Shown here: positions 51,770 to 60,657 of the stretch, piece after piece
Position numbering within the stretch: position 1 is the stretch's first letter
How the letters are laid out: each line of letters starts with the position of its first letter
Origin: JANWZL01 sp041640815
GTDB taxonomy: Bacteria; Pseudomonadota; Gammaproteobacteria; Burkholderiales; Thiobacillaceae
Length of the DNA: 64,000 nucleotides
Direction of reading: 5' to 3'
Assembly (NCBI GenBank): GCA_041640815.1
Contig: JBEPZO010000002.1
Span: 20,896-84,895 of the forward strand
Notes under the pieces: generated by a model
What the model saw: the letters and a program-made list of their open reading frames with translations, nothing else
Databases searched by the model: none
What the model was told of the DNA's origin: nothing
Position numbers and translations under genes: made by a program

Positions 51770-52276
51770 TCATTCGGCCAACAGCTTTTCGATCACGGCC
51801 ACGGTCTCGGCCTCATCCCACTCGGTGTGGCCCGAGAGGCTGTAGCGGATCTGTCCCTGTTTGTCGATGAGGAAACTCGTCGGCAGCACGAATACCCGCC
51901 AGGCCTTCATGCGCGCGCTGTCCTGGTCGAGCAGGATGGGGAAGGTCAGCGGCACCTCATGGAGAAAGGCGCGGATCTGTTCCGGGGTCTCGCCGGCGTT
52001 CGAGGCTAGGATGGTGAACGGCCGTTTCGCCATCAAGCGTGCCAGCCGTTCCATTGAGGGCATCTCCTTGCGGCAGGGCGGGCACCACACGGCCCAAAAG
52101 TTGACCAAGACCACGCGCCCGCGCAGATCCTGCAGGTTCACGCGGCCGCCATCGAGGGTGGGCAAGTTGAGTTCAGGCGCCGGCCTAGGCTTGGTGGGCT
52201 TGAGCAGGGCCGCGGTGGCCGGCGCACCGGCGAGGCACAGACTTAAACCGAAGAGGAGGAACAAGGCGCGTTTCAC
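51770..52276 (-). CDS. TlpA/ResA-like secreted thioredoxin
   Basis: 168 aa. Signal peptide about 1-22 (ending ATA), then a TlpA-type thioredoxin domain with active site Cys65-Pro-Pro-Cys68 ('FWAVWCPPCRKEMPSMERLA') and the cis-Pro region 'VFVLPTSFLIDKQGQI'. Periplasmic disulfide reductase; the substrate could be apocytochrome c or another exported protein. ATGA overlap with the upstream hydrolase-like gene. Confidence 0.9.
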   Translation of the reverse strand: MKRALFLLFGLSLCLAGAPATAALLKPTKPRPAPELNLPTLDGGRVNLQDLRGRVVLVNFWAVWCPPCRKEMPSMERLARLMAKRPFTILASNAGETPEQIRAFLHEVPLTFPILLDQDSARMKAWRVFVLPTSFLIDKQGQIRYSLSGHTEWDEAETVAVIEKLLAE

Positions 52277-53034
52277 GGGGAGGTCTCCACGAGTAACGAT
52301 TCGATCTGCGGCGCCAGGATCTCGCTCAACCGGGCGGCTGCCTCCTGCTCGGTGGCATTGGCGTCGCTGCGGTGATAGAAGCGGTCGCGCAGGCCTGGCA
52401 GCACGGTCACCTGCACGCGGCTACCTGCCGCCTCGAAGGCCGCCTGCATCGCCTCCCGCCACCAGTACCCTGCCGACGACATCGGCACCATGAGCTTGAG
52501 GTTGAGCCGCGTCTGACTGACGACGGGGGCGTACACGGGATCTTCTCCCGGTTCCGGGTCCTGATAGAGCAAGGGCCACAGCAGCACGGCGCCAGCGACT
52601 GGGGGCGCGCGGCCATGGCGCGCCCGCCAGGCCGCCACGGCGCGCAACGGCAGCGCGCTGGCATGACCGCTGGCGACGAGCACCAACGGGCGGCCGGCAT
52701 GGCGCAGCCGCATCTGCTCCAGCCAATCAGCCAGATCGGCATCGGGCACCTGTGCCAGGCTGGCCGCATCCTGCGGCAGGAAGTAGGCGGCCAGCCAATC
52801 GCTGAGCCAGACCTCCATGCCGGCCTCGGCAAGCCGCGCAGCGGCGCGATGCTCCGCCTCGATGGAGCCATACTGGCCGCTGAACCAGAGCACGACCGCC
52901 CGTGCCTGCGCGTTGGCGTAGCGCTGACTGCTCAAGGTGATGCCCGAGCCGAGGTTGACGCTCTCCTCGCTGGCTGCCCCCAATACACCCAAGCTGGGCA
53001 GGAGGAAGAAAAAAGCGATGAGCTGCCGTTTCAT
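52273..53034 (-). CDS. Secreted alpha/beta-hydrolase-like protein of unknown function
   Basis: 253 aa. Signal peptide about 1-21. 'ARAVVLWFSGQYGS' resembles strand 3 and oxyanion region of an alpha/beta hydrolase, and 'LVLVASGHASALPLRAVAAW' is placed like a nucleophile elbow, but it lacks a clean GxSxG. Active-site residues therefore remain uncertain; VirJ-like virulence/lipid proteins are one possible relative. Translationally coupled to the TlpA-like gene, so the two probably act together in the periplasm. Confidence 0.65.
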   Translation of the reverse strand: MKRQLIAFFFLLPSLGVLGAASEESVNLGSGITLSSQRYANAQARAVVLWFSGQYGSIEAEHRAAARLAEAGMEVWLSDWLAAYFLPQDAASLAQVPDADLADWLEQMRLRHAGRPLVLVASGHASALPLRAVAAWRARHGRAPPVAGAVLLWPLLYQDPEPGEDPVYAPVVSQTRLNLKLMVPMSSAGYWWREAMQAAFEAAGSRVQVTVLPGLRDRFYHRSDANATEQEAAARLSEILAPQIESLLVETSP

Positions 53035-53147
53035 GGCGCCTGAATAGCAGCGCGCGTACAGCGCATCAATGCGACATTCGTGCTATGTTGTGGCGCCTGC
53101 CGCTGCCGCATCCCTGCGCGCCGGTCGCGCCCCTGTCTGGCGAAGGC

Positions 53148-54419
53148 CTAATTGAGCTGGATGCGCACGCCGAACGGCACGCTCGCCTTGCCCTTGACCA
53201 GCCAGACCACGGGGTAAGGCGGTTCGCGCTCGGGGAATTGCCCCTCGGCATCGGTGAAGTAGACCAACAAGTCGGGGTTCAGGCGCTCGCGCTCCAGCCA
53301 CTCGAAGACGGGACGAAAGTCGGTGCCCCCCTTGCCGCTCAGCCCGGGCGGTAGGGTAATCGGTTCCCATTGCGCAAAACGCCACGGCCCCCCGGCGCAC
53401 AGCTTGTCATCGCAGGCGTGCAGCGTGACCTCGGCGCGCACCTGCCCTTTCAGCGCATCGACCTCGGCGAGAAACTCCCGCAGCTCCTCATCCTTGATCG
53501 AGCCGCTGGTATCCACGGCCACCACCACATTGATGCTCTGGCTATGCAGCCGCGGCATGAGCGCCGCGCCGGTGTCGCGGCGCGAGGTGCGCAGAAAGCT
53601 GTAGTCGTCGCGCGCCGCCTGCATCATGTAGCGCGCCAGCAGCGCCCGCCACGGTAGCTGCGGTGCCAGCAGATTGTCGACGAGGCGCATGAGCGACTGC
53701 GACAGTTTGCCGGCCTGGCGGGCGGCCTGGGCGGCGGCGGCAAGGCGGCTTTGCCACTGCTCTTTAAGCTTATCGGCATCCATGGGCGGCGGCGGTGGGG
53801 CCTCCTGCACCTCGCTGGCCGCTTGCGGCAGGCTGCCTTGCCCCTCCTGTCGCTGCGGCCGGCCACCACCGCCGTCGCTGCGGTCGTCGTTTGTCGCTTC
53901 GCCCTGGCCGCGACCGGCATCCTGTGGCTGGGACATCTGCTCGCCGCCACCGTCTGCCGAGTCGTTGTCGAACAAATGCGTGTCTTGTGTCTTTTCGGGC
54001 GGATCCTCAGGCAGTAGCGGGTAGATCTCTTCCGCCGTGAGCCCACGATAGGCCGCGTTCATGAGGGCGTCCTCCGGGCCCTGCATGCGCTCGTCGTCCA
54101 GGATCATGTTCACGGCATAGTCGCAGGCGACATCCCAGCGGTGCTTTTGCCGATGATTGCGACGCGCGAAGTGTGACAACGCGCAGTGCATCGCCTCGTG
54201 CGCCAGGACGAATTGCGTCTGCTCCAGGGTCAAGCGCGCGATGTAGCGCGGGTTGTAATAGAAATAGCGCGCGTCGGTGGCGGTGGTCGCACACCACTTC
54301 GGATCGGCCGCCTTCAATGGCAGATGCATGACCAAAGCGCCCAGAAAGGGCTTGTCGAGGATCAGCCGCGTGCGCGCCGCAGCCAGTTTGGTCTCGATGG
54401 CGGTGTTGTCGTCGTTCAT
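53148..54419 (-). CDS. VWA-like protein with N-terminal putative metallopeptidase domain (DUF2201 type)
   Basis: 423 aa. The N-terminal domain carries a zinc-peptidase signature HEAMH (74-78) followed by 'HRWDVACDYAVNMILDDERM'. A Gly/Gln/Asp-rich disordered linker (about 150-215) follows, then a VWA-like domain with MIDAS DTSGS (303-307) and 'KGGTDFRPVFEWLE'. This matches the DUF2201 putative metallopeptidase family, usually coded beside a MoxR ATPase, as here. Likely a cytoplasmic remodelling or maturation partner; client unknown. Confidence 0.85.
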   Translation of the reverse strand: MNDDNTAIETKLAAARTRLILDKPFLGALVMHLPLKAADPKWCATTATDARYFYYNPRYIARLTLEQTQFVLAHEAMHCALSHFARRNHRQKHRWDVACDYAVNMILDDERMQGPEDALMNAAYRGLTAEEIYPLLPEDPPEKTQDTHLFDNDSADGGGEQMSQPQDAGRGQGEATNDDRSDGGGGRPQRQEGQGSLPQAASEVQEAPPPPPMDADKLKEQWQSRLAAAAQAARQAGKLSQSLMRLVDNLLAPQLPWRALLARYMMQAARDDYSFLRTSRRDTGAALMPRLHSQSINVVVAVDTSGSIKDEELREFLAEVDALKGQVRAEVTLHACDDKLCAGGPWRFAQWEPITLPPGLSGKGGTDFRPVFEWLERERLNPDLLVYFTDAEGQFPEREPPYPVVWLVKGKASVPFGVRIQLN

Positions 54420-54447
54420 GGGTGTTTGACGTTGACCGGGCGCCGCT

Positions 54448-55497
54448 TCAGGGCGTCGGCTTGAAATCGTAGAGCATGAGCTCCGCTACGCTGTTCGCCC
54501 ACTCGACGAACTCGGGCACGCGGAACAAGGGCTGGCCGACGGCGCGATGCAGGTCGGTGACCAGCATCACCCCCATCTCCCGCTGCGGGAAGCGGCGGGC
54601 ATACTTCAGGATGTTGGCGAGCTTGTCGGGGTCAGCCGCAGCTTGCTTCGCCCGCCGCACCAGCGCCGCGGCAACACCGTACTGCAGGTCCACCGTGCGC
54701 GGCACGCTGGTCTCGACGCCGGCCAGGATGGCGTCGATGTCGGGCAGATGCTCCATGTTGTCGATGAAGGCCTTGAGTTCGACGCCAACGTCATCGCCGA
54801 CACAGGCTTGCAGGGTATCGGTCAACAGGTGGGGCTGGTTGGCGAATTTCTTCAGCGCACGGTCGGCATATTCCCAAGAGCGGGGGCTAGGGAAGGCCTC
54901 GGGGTTGTGCGCGGGGTCGTAGCGGAATAGCAGATCCGGCCGGAAACGCAAAAAACCGATGATGCGCTCGTCGATGTCGTGCGCCAGCGCCCAGGCGATC
55001 CAGTCGTCCAGGTTCGGCTCGATGTGATAGTGCGTGAAGCGGTTCGCCAGGGGCGCTGGCATGGCGTAGGTCACGCCGCGGTCGCCCTGGCGGTTGCCGG
55101 CGGCGAAGATCGCCCAGTGCTTAGGCATCTCGTATTCACCCAGGCGGCGGTCGAGGATGAGCTGATAGGCAGCGGCCGACACACTGGGCGGTGCGGCGTT
55201 GATCTCGTCCAAGAACAGGATGCCGGGCTCGGGGCAGTCTTTGTCCGGCAACATCTCGGGTACCGACCACTTCACCCGGTCATCCGAGGTCTTGAAGGGG
55301 ATGCCGCGCAGGTCGGTCGGCTCCATCTGCGACAGCCGGATATCGACCAACCTTGCCCCGTGGCGGCGGGCAATGCCGGCGATGATCTGCGACTTGCCCA
55401 CGCCCGGCGGACCCCAGAGCATGACGGGGGTGTGGATGCCCTGGGCACAGCTCAAGAATTCTTGGTCGAGGATGATTTCGATCTGGGATGGGCGCAT
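54448..55497 (-). CDS. MoxR-type AAA+ ATPase
   Basis: 349 aa. Walker A GPPGVGKS (29-36), 'LSQMEPTDLRGIPF', Walker B 'GILFLDEINAAPP', sensor 'WAIFAAGNRQGDRG' and the arginine finger region 'MPAPLANRFTHYHI'. MoxR ATPases pair with VWA proteins to insert cofactors or activate enzymes. 28 bases upstream of its VWA-metallopeptidase partner and six bases after an unknown gene. Confidence 0.9.
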   Translation of the reverse strand: MRPSQIEIILDQEFLSCAQGIHTPVMLWGPPGVGKSQIIAGIARRHGARLVDIRLSQMEPTDLRGIPFKTSDDRVKWSVPEMLPDKDCPEPGILFLDEINAAPPSVSAAAYQLILDRRLGEYEMPKHWAIFAAGNRQGDRGVTYAMPAPLANRFTHYHIEPNLDDWIAWALAHDIDERIIGFLRFRPDLLFRYDPAHNPEAFPSPRSWEYADRALKKFANQPHLLTDTLQACVGDDVGVELKAFIDNMEHLPDIDAILAGVETSVPRTVDLQYGVAAALVRRAKQAAADPDKLANILKYARRFPQREMGVMLVTDLHRAVGQPLFRVPEFVEWANSVAELMLYDFKPTP

Positions 55498-55503
55498 GAT
55501 CTG

Positions 55504-56394
55504 TCAAAAAACGTACTTGTTGGCTTCAGGCGCCCCAGCGGCCGCTTCGAGGCGTGCCGCCACCAGGGCTGCATTCACTCGCGCCCTGTCCAGCACGCGG
55601 GGCAGGAGGCGATGCACCCGTGCCAGCCAGGCAGGCTGCCGGCAGGCGGCCGCCTCCAGCCAGTCCCGGGTCGCCTCGCTCAGATCGGGCAGCAGCAAAA
55701 GCAAGGGCGCAAGCCAATTATGATAATCCCTAATAACTGACTGTTCCAGTAGGTTATTCCCGGCGCTGCGCAGCAAAAGCTCCGGAAAGGCCTCGGCGCT
55801 TAGGGTACGCTCGCGCCAGGAGGCGGCCAGCCGCAGGCCGCCACGGCCTTCGCCGCTACCGTCCGGGCGGCGCAGGAACCATTGCGCAGCGGGATAAGGG
55901 CGCGCGGCGCCATTGACCGCGCGGGCGAGCCAATCGCGGTGGTCGCTGTGGGGCGAGGTCTTGCGCGTCGCACCCTGCTCCTGCTGAGCGAGCGTCTCGG
56001 AGTGAAAGCCGGTGTAGCTCAGGACGAAGGGCTGCCAGTGCGGGTCGATCGGTTCGGGCCGAAAGCGGCTGGGCAACTCACTGGCCAGCAAGGCGAGCGG
56101 CAGCCCCTGCTCCTTGTCCAATAGCCACAATTCCATGCGGTCGGCGAGCGGGAAAGGCAGGGGTGGGCGCTGCGTGAGGGCCGCAAGCAATTCAGCCGGG
56201 ATGCGCTGCCCGGCCTTCACCCCCTCTCCCTCCACCCAGACGCCAACCGGGCGCATGAGGCCTTGCGCGTCTTCCGCCCGTAGGTGCCAGGTGAGCCCAT
56301 CGAAGCTGTGCGCGCTGGCCTCGCCCAGGTCGATGACCTGCTCCACCCCTCGATAGGGGTTTACACGCCGGCGGGCATAGGTGCGTATCGGCAT
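55504..56394 (-). CDS. Unknown protein in the MoxR/VWA operon
   Basis: 296 aa, soluble, no signal peptide, no motif I recognise. N-terminus is basic ('MPIRTYARRRVNPYRG'), the middle has 'WHLRAEDAQGLMRPVGVWVE', and the C-terminal third is Leu/Ala/Arg-rich helical ('LLLLLPDLSEATRDWLEAA'). First gene of the trio, six bases before the MoxR gene. It may be the client adaptor of the ATPase. Confidence 0.7.
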   Translation of the reverse strand: MPIRTYARRRVNPYRGVEQVIDLGEASAHSFDGLTWHLRAEDAQGLMRPVGVWVEGEGVKAGQRIPAELLAALTQRPPLPFPLADRMELWLLDKEQGLPLALLASELPSRFRPEPIDPHWQPFVLSYTGFHSETLAQQEQGATRKTSPHSDHRDWLARAVNGAARPYPAAQWFLRRPDGSGEGRGGLRLAASWRERTLSAEAFPELLLRSAGNNLLEQSVIRDYHNWLAPLLLLLPDLSEATRDWLEAAACRQPAWLARVHRLLPRVLDRARVNAALVAARLEAAAGAPEANKYVF

Positions 56395-56634
56395 GGCGAG
56401 CTCTTTACGGTAAGGCGCATGCGCGCCGATGATGCACTCGACCGCTCGCGCCTGCGCTGCTGCTCAAGCGGCACGAGTAGGGTGTCCCTTGGCACGGGAG
56501 TACCGGATAGGGTCCTGAGTTCCCGAGCGCGGCCGCCGCTGCGCAGCGATGGGCGGCAACCGTCACCGGCGCCATGGCCTTTGCGCACTGGGTGGCAATT
56601 TGCTAACGTCATCTCTGCTTGCGTCTCGACGATC

Positions 56635-57174
56635 ATGAATTTCTGCAGTCATTGCGGCGCCCCCGTCCACCTCAAGGTCCCCCCTGGCGACAATCGCCCG
56701 CGCTACGTGTGCGAGCGCTGTGGCACCATCCATTACCAGAACCCCAAGCTGGTGGTGGGGTGCATCCCCGAGTGGGAGGACCGCATCCTGCTGTGCCGCC
56801 GCGCCATCGAGCCGCGCTACGGTTTGTGGACGCTGCCCGCCGGCTTCATGGAGAACGGCGAGACGGTGGCCGAGTGCGCGCAGCGCGAGACGCTCGAGGA
56901 GGCGGGCGCACGGGTGGAGCTATTGGGGCTATATAACCTGATCAACCTGCCGGACATCAACCAGGTCTATCTCATCTACCGCGCGCGGCTGCTCGACCTC
57001 GATTTTCATCCCGGTCAGGAGAGCCTGGAGGTAGCCCTGTTCCGGGAGGCGGATATCCCCTGGCAGCAGATCGCCTTTCGCACCGTGCAGATCACGCTCG
57101 GCCACTTTTATGCCGACCGCAAGTCGGGCGTGTTCGGACTGCATGTGAACAACATCTATCACAAGCCGCGCTGA
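56635..57174 (+). CDS. NUDIX hydrolase with N-terminal zinc ribbon
   Basis: 179 aa from the ATG at 56635. CxxC pairs (CSHCGAP, CERCGT) form a zinc ribbon as in NudC-like and ADP-ribose hydrolases. The full NUDIX box is 'GFMENGETVAECAQRETLEE' plus AGA. 'TLPAGFMENGE' is typical of the zinc-ribbon NUDIX subgroup. Substrate not predictable (NADH, ADP-ribose or capped RNA). Divergent from the MoxR operon across 240 bases with no visible gene. Confidence 0.88.
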   Translation: MNFCSHCGAPVHLKVPPGDNRPRYVCERCGTIHYQNPKLVVGCIPEWEDRILLCRRAIEPRYGLWTLPAGFMENGETVAECAQRETLEEAGARVELLGLYNLINLPDINQVYLIYRARLLDLDFHPGQESLEVALFREADIPWQQIAFRTVQITLGHFYADRKSGVFGLHVNNIYHKPR

Positions 57175-57382
57175 GCAAGTGGTTGCTGCTGCCGCGGCGC
57201 AGGCAAGCCGCAGCTGGGCAGGCGAGCGCCGCTAGCAAACGGGCACGAGCCGGCATGCCGCCGCAGCCGCGATGCACCGCCCGCCTGGGGTGAGCGGGCT
57301 GAGGCCGATCGGCTTCGGCACGGGCTTCAACCGCGGCGGGGAATTGCCGATAATGATCAATCGATCGGCTATAGTTGCGCGT

Positions 57383-57946
57383 ATGGCCAGGAAGTTCATC
57401 AAGCGCTTGCTGCCCCACCCGGACCGCATCCGCCACAACCCTTCGCTGCGGTGGCTAGGGCCGGCCATCCACGACCCCAACCTCTGGCAGTTCAACCGCC
57501 GGTCGGTGGCCGCTGCGGTGGCAATAGGGGCCTTCTTCGCCTTCATCCTGCCGGTGGCCCAGTTCCTGGCCGCTGGCATATCGGCGATCTACATGCGGGT
57601 GAACCTGCCGGTGGCCGTGACCAGCACGCTGATCACCAACCCCTTTACCTTCGGCCCCTGGTACTACCTGGCCTACAAGATCGGGGCGTTCATCTTGGGA
57701 GCGCCAGCGGCCGGGGTGTCGGTCGCGACCTCAGCCTCCCCTGCGGTCGAGGGGTGGTGGGCACAGTTACTGGCAGGTGTGCAGCACCTGCTCGCCATGG
57801 GGCCGCCGCTGTTCGTCGGTCTCGCCTTGCTGGCCGTCGTGAGTGCGGCCTGCGGCTACCTGCTGGTGCACCTGTTGTGGCGCATTCCAGCCTATCTAAG
57901 GCTGCGGCGCAGCCGGCTGCGCCGCCGATCGCCGCCCATGGTGTAG
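57383..57946 (+). CDS. DUF2062 membrane protein
   Basis: 187 aa from 'MARKFIKRLLPHPDRIRHNP', the standard family start; the open frame upstream is not conserved-looking. Three to four membrane helices with 'FFAFILPVAQFLAAGISAIY' and 'NPFTFGPWYYLAYKIGAFIL'. Function unknown; a recurring single gene in proteobacteria. The following gene starts five bases later. Confidence 0.85.
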   Translation: MARKFIKRLLPHPDRIRHNPSLRWLGPAIHDPNLWQFNRRSVAAAVAIGAFFAFILPVAQFLAAGISAIYMRVNLPVAVTSTLITNPFTFGPWYYLAYKIGAFILGAPAAGVSVATSASPAVEGWWAQLLAGVQHLLAMGPPLFVGLALLAVVSAACGYLLVHLLWRIPAYLRLRRSRLRRRSPPMV

Positions 57947-57950
57947 GCCC

Positions 57951-58544
57951 ATGCGCCCCATCCCGATCCTCCTGTTGTTCGCGGCCTTGGCCTGCGGCGC
58001 CGGGCAGGCGGCTGAAGAGGCTGCCGATGCGGTCAGCGTCGCCGTGAGCCGTAGCGGTGATAGCCTTACATTGACGGCCGAATTCAGGGTGCCCGTGAAC
58101 CTGCGCCTGGCCTGGGACGTGCTCACCGATTTCGAACACATGCCAGCCTTCCTGCCCGGCCTGCGGGAAAGCCATGTGCTGAGCCTTGCCGGCAATCAAC
58201 TGACGGTAAAGCAGAAGGGTGAGTCCAGCCTGGGCGTGCTGTCGGTGGAATACGAGTCGGTGCGCATCATCGAGCTCAAGCCCTACCAGAGCATCCATTC
58301 GCGCACCGTCAAGAGCAGCCTGGGCAATGTGGAGGGGGTGACCCGGCTCATCGCCGAAGGCCGTAACCTCACCTTGGTGCAGTACTCCGCCAACGCCCTC
58401 GCCGAGTCGAGCCTGGCCAACCTCATCCCCAGCAGCTACCTCAAAGATGGGCTCAAGGCCCAGTTTCAGGCCCTGCGCGAAGAGATGCTGCGACGGGCGC
58501 GGCCGCAGTTGGGCCAGATGGCGGTCGCACCCAAGGGCGGCTAG
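57951..58544 (+). CDS. Secreted SRPBCC (START/cyclase-like) protein
   Basis: 197 aa. Signal peptide about 1-20 (ending GQA). 'FRVPVNLRLAWDVLTDFEHM' with 'PAFLPGLRESHVL' is the opening of an SRPBCC helix-grip domain, a hydrophobic ligand-binding fold. Export of this fold is less common; the ligand is unknown. Its TAG overlaps the TAG of the converging methyltransferase gene by two bases (both stops share CTAG). Confidence 0.82.
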   Translation: MRPIPILLLFAALACGAGQAAEEAADAVSVAVSRSGDSLTLTAEFRVPVNLRLAWDVLTDFEHMPAFLPGLRESHVLSLAGNQLTVKQKGESSLGVLSVEYESVRIIELKPYQSIHSRTVKSSLGNVEGVTRLIAEGRNLTLVQYSANALAESSLANLIPSSYLKDGLKAQFQALREEMLRRARPQLGQMAVAPKGG

Positions 58545-59173
58545 CCCCCGCTTCGTGCCGTTTGCTGCAAGGCCTGTGCCTCGGCCGGACTGAGATGGCG
58601 GCCCGGCCAAGGGATCAGCGCGGGTACACGCTGGCGGTAGCGTCGGTAGGCCTCGCCATAGCGCTCGATCAGCTTGCGTTCCTCCAGGCGGCTGCCGACC
58701 AGCACATAGACCGTCACCGCCAAGGCAGTGGCGAGCCAGGCGGCATTGAGGTCCCGCGTCCACAAGAACATCAAGCCCAGGCTGTACCAAGGATGGCGCA
58801 CGTATCGGTGCAGCGGCGAGAGCACGAAGCCTTCCTGCTCGCGGCCGTCACGCCGCCGCCACTGCCTTAGCCCCATGAACTCGCCCATGTCGTACCAACG
58901 CAGGCTCCATAGGAAACCGGCCACGGCGAGGGCGGCCGCCGGCCAGCCGATCCAGGCGGGCCAATGCCACAGGGCCGCACCGGGCGCTTGCAGCGTAAGC
59001 CAGAGCGGCGGCACGAGAAGCAGGGTGGCCAGGCCGTTGTAAGCGAGGCGGTAGGCGGGGGCGAAGCGGGGCCAGCGCTGCGTGATCCACGCTTTGACGC
59101 CGCGGCTAGCGAGCCAGGAGTGCAGGGCGCCATAGGTGAGCCAGGCGCCAGCGATGAGTAAGTAATCAGGCAT
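58541..59173 (-). CDS. Membrane methyltransferase of the ICMT family (MddA-like)
   Basis: 210 aa with about five hydrophobic segments. The C-terminal signature 'PLHRYVRHPWYSLGLMFLW' plus 'LEERKLIERYGEAYRRYRQR' then VPALIP is that of isoprenylcysteine carboxyl methyltransferase-type enzymes. The bacterial group includes MddA, which methylates methanethiol to dimethyl sulfide, and NnrU-like proteins. Which substrate applies here cannot be told. Confidence 0.75.
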   Translation of the reverse strand: MPDYLLIAGAWLTYGALHSWLASRGVKAWITQRWPRFAPAYRLAYNGLATLLLVPPLWLTLQAPGAALWHWPAWIGWPAAALAVAGFLWSLRWYDMGEFMGLRQWRRRDGREQEGFVLSPLHRYVRHPWYSLGLMFLWTRDLNAAWLATALAVTVYVLVGSRLEERKLIERYGEAYRRYRQRVPALIPWPGRHLSPAEAQALQQTARSGG

Positions 59174-59473
59174 TGCTTTTTTAGGTCCACTCTACACGTG
59201 ACGTCCTATCGTTCTTCTTTTACCTGCTGAAGAGACCGGCGAGCTGCTTGGCTAGATTCGTGAGGCAAGCTGATAATGACTACCTCGCATAAACTTTTGC
59301 TCCATCTCTGCTGTCTCAACACTGGCCGAAGTAGCGAGCAATTTCTGATACCTTGAAGCTGCCAGAAAAACTCTCCCTTTGTATATCCCTTGCACGGCAA
59401 GCTTACTGCGCATTTTTGCCCGACGCCTAGAACGGAGCGCATGGGACGAATGTCACTTGCATAGAGGTCGATC
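59174..59473. other. 300-base AT-richer gap before cbbQ
   Basis: No convincing gene; a leftward 78-codon frame at 59206-59442 has no RBS or family features. It must hold the divergent promoters of the methyltransferase and cbbQ. I could not identify a CbbR site or a spaced -35/-10 pair with confidence. Confidence 0.5.
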
Positions 59474-60286
59474 TTGGACGCGCACGCCCTCGCCCCAGAA
59501 GAGCACTACATCCGCAAACAACCCTACTACGAGCCGGTCGGCAACGAGATCGCCATCTTCGAAGCGGCCTACGCCAACCGGCTGCCGATTTTGCTCAAAG
59601 GCCCAACCGGCTGCGGCAAGACCCGCTTCATGGAATACATGGCCTGGCGGCTTAAGCGGCCGCTGATCACGGTCTCGTGCCATGATGACCTCACCGCCTC
59701 CGACCTCGTCGGCCGCTACCTGGTCAAGGGCGGTGAAACGGTGTGGGTCGATGGCCCGTTGACGCGCGCCGTACGCGTCGGCGGCATCTGCTATCTGGAT
59801 GAGATCGTCGAGGCGCGCAAGGACACCATGGTGGTCATCCACCCCTTGGCCGACGACCGCCGCACCTTGCCGATGGAGAAACTGGGCCTGTTGCTCGAGG
59901 CGCCGGATACCTTCGCGCTCGCCATTTCCTACAACCCCGGCTACCAGAGCGTGTTGAAGGATTTGAAACAATCCACCCGGCAGCGCTTCGTCGCCCTGGA
60001 GTTCGACTACCCAGCGCCCGAGCTGGAGCAACGTATCGTCGCCAATGAATCGGGGGTCGATGCCGCCATGGCCGCGCGGCTGGTGAAATTCGCCCAGATG
60101 ACCCGCAACCTCAAAGGCAGCGGCCTGGAGGAAGGCGCCTCGACGCGTCTGCTGGTACATGCCGGCAAGTTGATCGCCAGCGGCATCGACCCCGTCGCCG
60201 CCTGCCAAAGCGCGGTGGCCCAAGCGGTCACTGATGATCCGGACATGCTGGCGGCGATCCAGGAGTTGTCCTCTTCGATCTTTTAG
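59474..60286 (+). CDS. cbbQ: CbbQ/NorQ-type AAA+ ATPase (MoxR family)
   Basis: 270 aa from a TTG start with GAGG upstream; an ATG at 59441 runs into an in-frame TAG, so TTG is the only sensible start. Walker A GPTGCGKT (43-50), Walker B in 'GGICYLDEI' (104-111), sensor 'FALAISYNPGYQ' and 'STRQRFVALEFDYP'. With CbbO it forms a rubisco activase. NorQ, the nitric-oxide-reductase counterpart, is nearly indistinguishable by eye. RuBisCO genes are not adjacent, so the client is inferred. Confidence 0.85.
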   Translation: MDAHALAPEEHYIRKQPYYEPVGNEIAIFEAAYANRLPILLKGPTGCGKTRFMEYMAWRLKRPLITVSCHDDLTASDLVGRYLVKGGETVWVDGPLTRAVRVGGICYLDEIVEARKDTMVVIHPLADDRRTLPMEKLGLLLEAPDTFALAISYNPGYQSVLKDLKQSTRQRFVALEFDYPAPELEQRIVANESGVDAAMAARLVKFAQMTRNLKGSGLEEGASTRLLVHAGKLIASGIDPVAACQSAVAQAVTDDPDMLAAIQELSSSIF

Positions 60287-60305
60287 CCACACGGAGGTCG
60301 TCATC

Positions 60306-60647
60306 ATGGCCAACGCCTTGCGCCTGATGGCGTTTATCGCCGCCCTGTCCCCCCTCGCCGCCCATGCCGATAACGGGCCTAGGCCCAAATCCGGCGCCGA
60401 GGTCTATGCCCACTACTGCGCCGCCTGCCATGCCAGGGGCGAGCTCAATGCCCCCAGGTTTGGCGACCGCAAGGCCTGGCGCCCCCGCATCGCCGAGGGG
60501 CAGAAGATGCTCGAGCGCACCGCCATACGGGGCATACGCAAGATGCCGCCCAAGGGCGGGCACCCGCATCTGAGCGATCTGGAGGTCAAACGCGCGGTGG
60601 CCTACATGGCCAATGCGGCAGGCGCCAAGTTCAACACCTACGAGTGA
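60306..60647 (+). CDS. Small periplasmic cytochrome c (c5-like)
   Basis: 113 aa. Signal peptide about 1-21 (ending AHA), heme motif Cys38-Ala-Ala-Cys41-His42, and a distal Met in 'IRGIRKMPPKGGHPHLSDLE'. Class I monoheme cytochrome c resembling c5. It is placed between cbbQ and cbbO, which normally adjoin, 19 bases after cbbQ and ten bases before cbbO. Electron-transfer partner unknown. Confidence 0.88.
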   Translation: MANALRLMAFIAALSPLAAHADNGPRPKSGAEVYAHYCAACHARGELNAPRFGDRKAWRPRIAEGQKMLERTAIRGIRKMPPKGGHPHLSDLEVKRAVAYMANAAGAKFNTYE

Positions 60648-60657
60648 CGGGGCGATA

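Noticed and set aside
59206..59442. 78-codon leftward frame in the gap before cbbQ
   Set aside because: No RBS, no family features; it fills the region that must contain the divergent promoters.
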